A stretch of 10,084 bases of DNA, taken from assembly GCA_032353305.1 (NCBI GenBank), contig JAUCNG010421910.1:1-10084 (forward strand). The letters are read 5' to 3'. Of this stretch, positions 7,040 through 10,084 are shown one piece after another (position 1 is the first letter of the stretch; every line of letters begins with the position of its first letter). The DNA comes from Cephalothrix spiralis. Taxonomy: Eukaryota; Nemertea; Palaeonemertea; Archinemertea; Cephalotrichidae. The notes beneath the pieces were generated by a model. The model ran no database searches. It worked only from the letters and a program-made list of their open reading frames with translations, and was not told where the DNA came from. A program made the position numbers and the translations under genes.

Positions 7040-8085
7040 TTGTCTTCGTCCCAGAAGCTAGGCAATTTTTAGCGATACAGATTCCGAAAATTGTGGTTTT
7101 TGATCTAATAGGATAGCAGGGCGTATATTTAACGATACGGCCGAATATCAATAGGATTCAAAATAATTTATAAATAATACAGGCGAAATCATGCAATCAG
7201 TAATGGTCTATATATATGGAACAATTAATTATACCCATTATTAGCAAATTTAGATTACGATGTCGTTCGACGACTTTAACCTCTAAAATCAAACTTCCAA
7301 AAACTTGACATGTTTTTGTATTCGATATAACCAGCACAATGGCAGAGTTAAATTTTCTCTATGTTTGTATTTGATTCACCAAAAATGTTGCCAAAATATA
7401 GCTCAATCGATTGAGTATCAAAACTTAAGATAAGGTTAAATGAAAACATTTTTGTTTAGTCAAATGTTTCACCGCTAGAGGTGCGTAGAATTCCATACAT
7501 GGTTTGTTACTCCAGTGATTAACACTTGGTTTTAACGCATCCATTGAAAAATAAATACTAATAGAATATCTTTTCTGATCAGATATTCCTTTATTTTGTA
7601 CTAAGTGAACTTAAAACGACTTAACTGGTTTTCACAGTTAAGCCCTGTCACAAACAAGTGATAATACCTGATTTAGGTAGGATAATGCCTTAGTTACTGG
7701 CTGTAAAGAGCTGATGGAGATACCATACCAAGTAGATTTGAATATTGAATTGATTATTTTGATACCTGAATAACAAAATTGAAACCCTTGAAATCGAAAT
7801 CGAAGGATGTCTATAGGCCGAATGAATAACATTTAATAATTGATGCTCGTTTAATGTCTAAAATTATCAATTAAATTGTTTTCAAGTGGGTAGACATTTT
7901 GCACTAACAACAATAGGTGGCAATGCTTTTGTCTACAGACACGATGCAAATATATAGCCTACATGAACCCAGATTCATCAAAGCCTTAGTTATAAATGAT
8001 TTAGAAAGCAATCTACAATAAAGTTACCCTAGTAAACAAGAGTTAAGTGTCTGTAGCACTACTAAATACAGTGCTTATAACCATT
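7040..8085. other. Gene-free AT-rich stretch upstream of the fold-back element
   Basis: No gene is recognised. Small structures include a perfect 14-bp palindrome CTCAATCGATTGAG (7402-7415), inverted GAATATC/GATATTC (7564-7588), and a hairpin CTTAACTG/CAGTTAAG (7620-7642). Two weakly similar blocks (TTTAGCGATAC at about 7068 and TTTAACGATAC at about 7128) may be an old 60-bp duplication. Confidence 0.5.
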
Positions 8086-8102
8086 TACTGTGATTGAGTC
8101 TG

Positions 8103-8333
8103 ATACAGTACAACATGGCTGCAATGCGAATATGTTATTCCCCTTTTTGATGCCATTTGAGATTGTTCCCATTTTATTACCCATAATGCAACACAAAAAC
8201 CTCATATCGGTAATTTTGCCTCGTTTTTGCGCAAAAATTACAGAAAACGAAGTAGTCGCGTTGCATAACATTCGAAAATGACTTCAAAAATTGGAACAAA
8301 ATGTTCACAATGCAGCCATGTTGTACTGTATTT
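8103..8333. mobile_element. Palindromic fold-back element
   Basis: ATACAGTACAACATGGCTGC at 8104 recurs in reverse complement ending at about 8332. The inverted similarity continues inward (GTT, TTTTTGA, CATTT, ATGCAAC, GTAATTTT) to a centre near 8222, where TTTTTGCGCAAAAA forms a perfect 14-bp palindrome (8224-8237). The left arm has about 15 extra bases near 8165-8180. Small translated frames on both strands here begin with the same residues because of this palindrome and are not independent genes. No transposase is present. The inverted similarity may extend weakly outward to about 8085 and 8355. Confidence 0.65.
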
Positions 8334-8349
8334 GCTTTGATAGAGTCAG

Positions 8350-9562
8350 TTCCACCATTTTGTCTAATTCTATACGAGTCGTATATATCATTATTATATG
8401 ATTTAAGATAAAATTCTTCTTCTAATGCGGTTCGAACTATTAACCTTGGTATTACATTGATTTGCAGCTTATTGCACCTCTCGATAATTAGCTGTGAAAT
8501 TATCATTAAGAGTACATCTGTACAACGTGTACAAGAACAATGCGCCGATTAAATTGATTATTAAGCAAACCAAACCGCAATTAAAGCCAACGATAATAAA
8601 TAAGACTAAATTTTATAATAACAATAATCTAATAACATAACTAGTATAAATATAGCAGATAATATCTAAAATATTAGGTCTTAGCATAATCGGATTCAAA
8701 ATGTAACCAGAGTCTCTCCAGTTTTTGAAGGGATAATGAACATTTTCTTGTTATTTAAATATATAGCCGTTCATTTTTTTCCGTGTTTGCTAGCATATCA
8801 ATAGACTTGATGGATGTGTTCCCTTGCGTGTCGTATGTTTATACTCCGGCCATGGGCTAAAATATAAACCAGACAGGTATATTATTTATTCTCGTGTCTG
8901 TCTATTAAATCATGTAGAAATCCATGAATGAATATCCTTTAAAGTTGTACACCAATATATTTTAGGAAGTAAAATATGTCAGTAATGGTCCATTTGAAAT
9001 TATTGTAGATGTAAAATATTTGGTTGAACTCAAATGTTATTATCTTTGGAGATTTTAATAAATATAAATATAACAGGGATCCAACGGATAAATAAAAAAT
9101 TCAAATCTTGTGAATTATATACCATTCTTATACGCAGGGCATTTTTTAGTTTCGCTTCTATAAGTAACTGGAGTAGTAGATATTATGATGAAACGACTTC
9201 CCTTGGAGACAAGATAGTATAAACTTCAAAATGAAGTTTTGTAACTTTAATTCATGTACACATGTAGTCGCAGAAAATGCATGCAGGAGCTGTCGTAATA
9301 CTTTAATGAAATGTCTTATAACGACTATCCATTAGTATTTGCCAACGTAAATATGCCACCGCCAGTAAAATGTCATCATGTTGTGGTGCACGATACAAGT
9401 TGTTTCTTTTTTCAATACGGCTTAGATAAGGCGTGATCAAGAAATGAGTACTAGGTGGCGATATTCAAATATTTTGCATGAAGTAAGCATTGTAATGACG
9501 TCATCAAAGGGTCAGGACCAACATATCTAACGATTTTATATCCCAGTCCCGAATGTCCTTTA
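8350..9562. other. Mostly featureless stretch before the tandem array
   Basis: No intact gene is seen. The stretch includes a possible LINE-endonuclease relic near 9018-9220 (reported as a finding), a hairpin AAACTTC/GAAGTTT (9221-9239), and a second TGACGTCA palindrome at 9495-9502. Confidence 0.5.
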
Positions 9563-9622
9563 CGAAAAGAACATTCTTCGTATTTTCAAAGAGTAATTTA
9601 ATGCAGGTTTAAACTGCTTTAT
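9563..9622. repeat. Diverged partial unit at the edge of the 188-bp array
   Basis: This stretch resembles the last 55-60 bases of the 188-bp unit (ACATTCTTC, AGAGTAATT, AATGCAG, CTTTATATGCC in the same order). It contains many substitutions and small length changes, unlike the nearly identical copies that follow. Diverged edge units are typical of tandem arrays homogenised from the inside. This marks the left border of the array. Confidence 0.6.
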
Positions 9623-10084
9623 ATGCCACCTAAGTGCCCATTTCTAGTGATTTGGTCACAAATGTGATGTAAATATAAAAGTACATCTCTAGTCAAAATA
9701 ATAAATATCACTTAATTAAGTTTTAAAGTTAATAGGCCCTACACTGATTGGTATTGCTTTAGAGGACATTCTTCTTATTGCCCAAGAGTAATTGAATAAT
9801 GCAGCTTTATATGCCACCCAAGTGCCCATTTCTAGTGATTTGGTCACAAATGTGATGTAAATATAAAAGTACATCTCTAGTCAAAATAATAAATATCACT
9901 TAATTAAGTTTTAAAGTTAATAGGCCCTACACTGATTGGTATTGCTTTAGAGGACATTCTTCTTATTGCCCAAGAGTAATTGAATAATGCAGCTTTATAT
10001 GCCACCCAAGTGCCCATTTCTAGTGATTTGGTCACAAATGTGATGTAAATATAAAAGTACATCTCTAGTCAAAATAATAAATAT
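9623..10084. repeat. 188-bp tandem (satellite-like) array, runs off the window
   Basis: Copies start at 9623, 9811 and 9999 (at ATGCCACC), which gives an exact 188-bp period and about 2.5 copies before the window ends. By eye the copies are identical except for one base (CACCTAAG in the first, CACCCAAG in the others). Each unit contains TCACA-AA-TGTGA and the palindrome CTTAATTAAG. The unit has no coding frame. The near identity indicates recent amplification or active homogenisation. It may be a satellite or the tandem-repeat core of a Helitron-like or Pearl-like element of the kind known in bivalves; the ends needed to decide are not visible. Confidence 0.93.

Noticed and set aside
8421-8440. 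tRNA-like B box (GGTTCGAAC).
   Set aside because: The box is incomplete, no A box lies at a suitable distance, and no cloverleaf can be drawn. I found no tRNA or rRNA gene in the window.
8062-8506. Open frames on both strands that share VQHGC-like residues.
   Set aside because: The resemblance comes from the inverted repeat at 8103-8333, so the two strands read the same palindrome. It is not evidence of related proteins.
9623-10084. CRISPR array.
   Set aside because: The whole 188-bp unit is repeated with no unique spacers, and the context is eukaryotic.

Overview
The window looks like a stretch of nuclear DNA from a marine invertebrate, most plausibly a mollusc (bivalve-like). It is AT-rich, gene-poor and full of short non-autonomous repeats. 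It carries one intronless BTB-BACK-Kelch gene whose start lies in a good Kozak context, with eukaryotic-style polyadenylation signals downstream. There is no bacterial gene packing, no ribosome-binding-site pattern and no operon. The mollusc assignment is an inference from gross character, not from a diagnostic gene.

Layout. 1-1190: AT-rich DNA with no recognisable gene. 1193-1560: a GC-richer island of unknown nature with two related hairpins. 2071-2268: a palindromic MITE-like element with a TGACGTCA site near its centre. 2660-3141: a 482-bp GC-rich element with long terminal inverted repeats and many AGCGCT hexamers; an inverted, shortened relative lies at 3668-3890. 3891-4550: no gene seen. 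4558-6618: the Kelch gene on the minus strand, with candidate TATA/initiator, hairpin and poly(A) sites. 6607-6906: a direct duplication in the gene's 5' flank, followed by a long G-tract at 6914-6930. 7040-8085: no gene seen. 8103-8333: a second palindromic element, unrelated to the first. 8350-9560: mostly featureless, with a possible short LINE-endonuclease relic near 9018-9220. 9623-10084: a tandem array with a 188-bp period, nearly identical between copies, running off the window end.

Functionally, the only confident gene encodes a Kelch-like protein of 575 residues. The family usually acts as the substrate-binding adaptor of Cullin-3 ubiquitin ligases. Everything else is repeat or unassigned intergenic sequence. 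Several translated reading frames in the window begin at TTG or GTG, not ATG, including the longest one. I therefore placed the Kelch start at the first ATG and dropped the repeat-derived frames.

I found no convincing new multi-gene system. The items most worth a second look are the AGCGCT-rich inverted element pair, the homogeneous 188-bp array, the promoter-proximal duplication whose near copy contains the candidate TATA box, and the unexplained GC-rich island.
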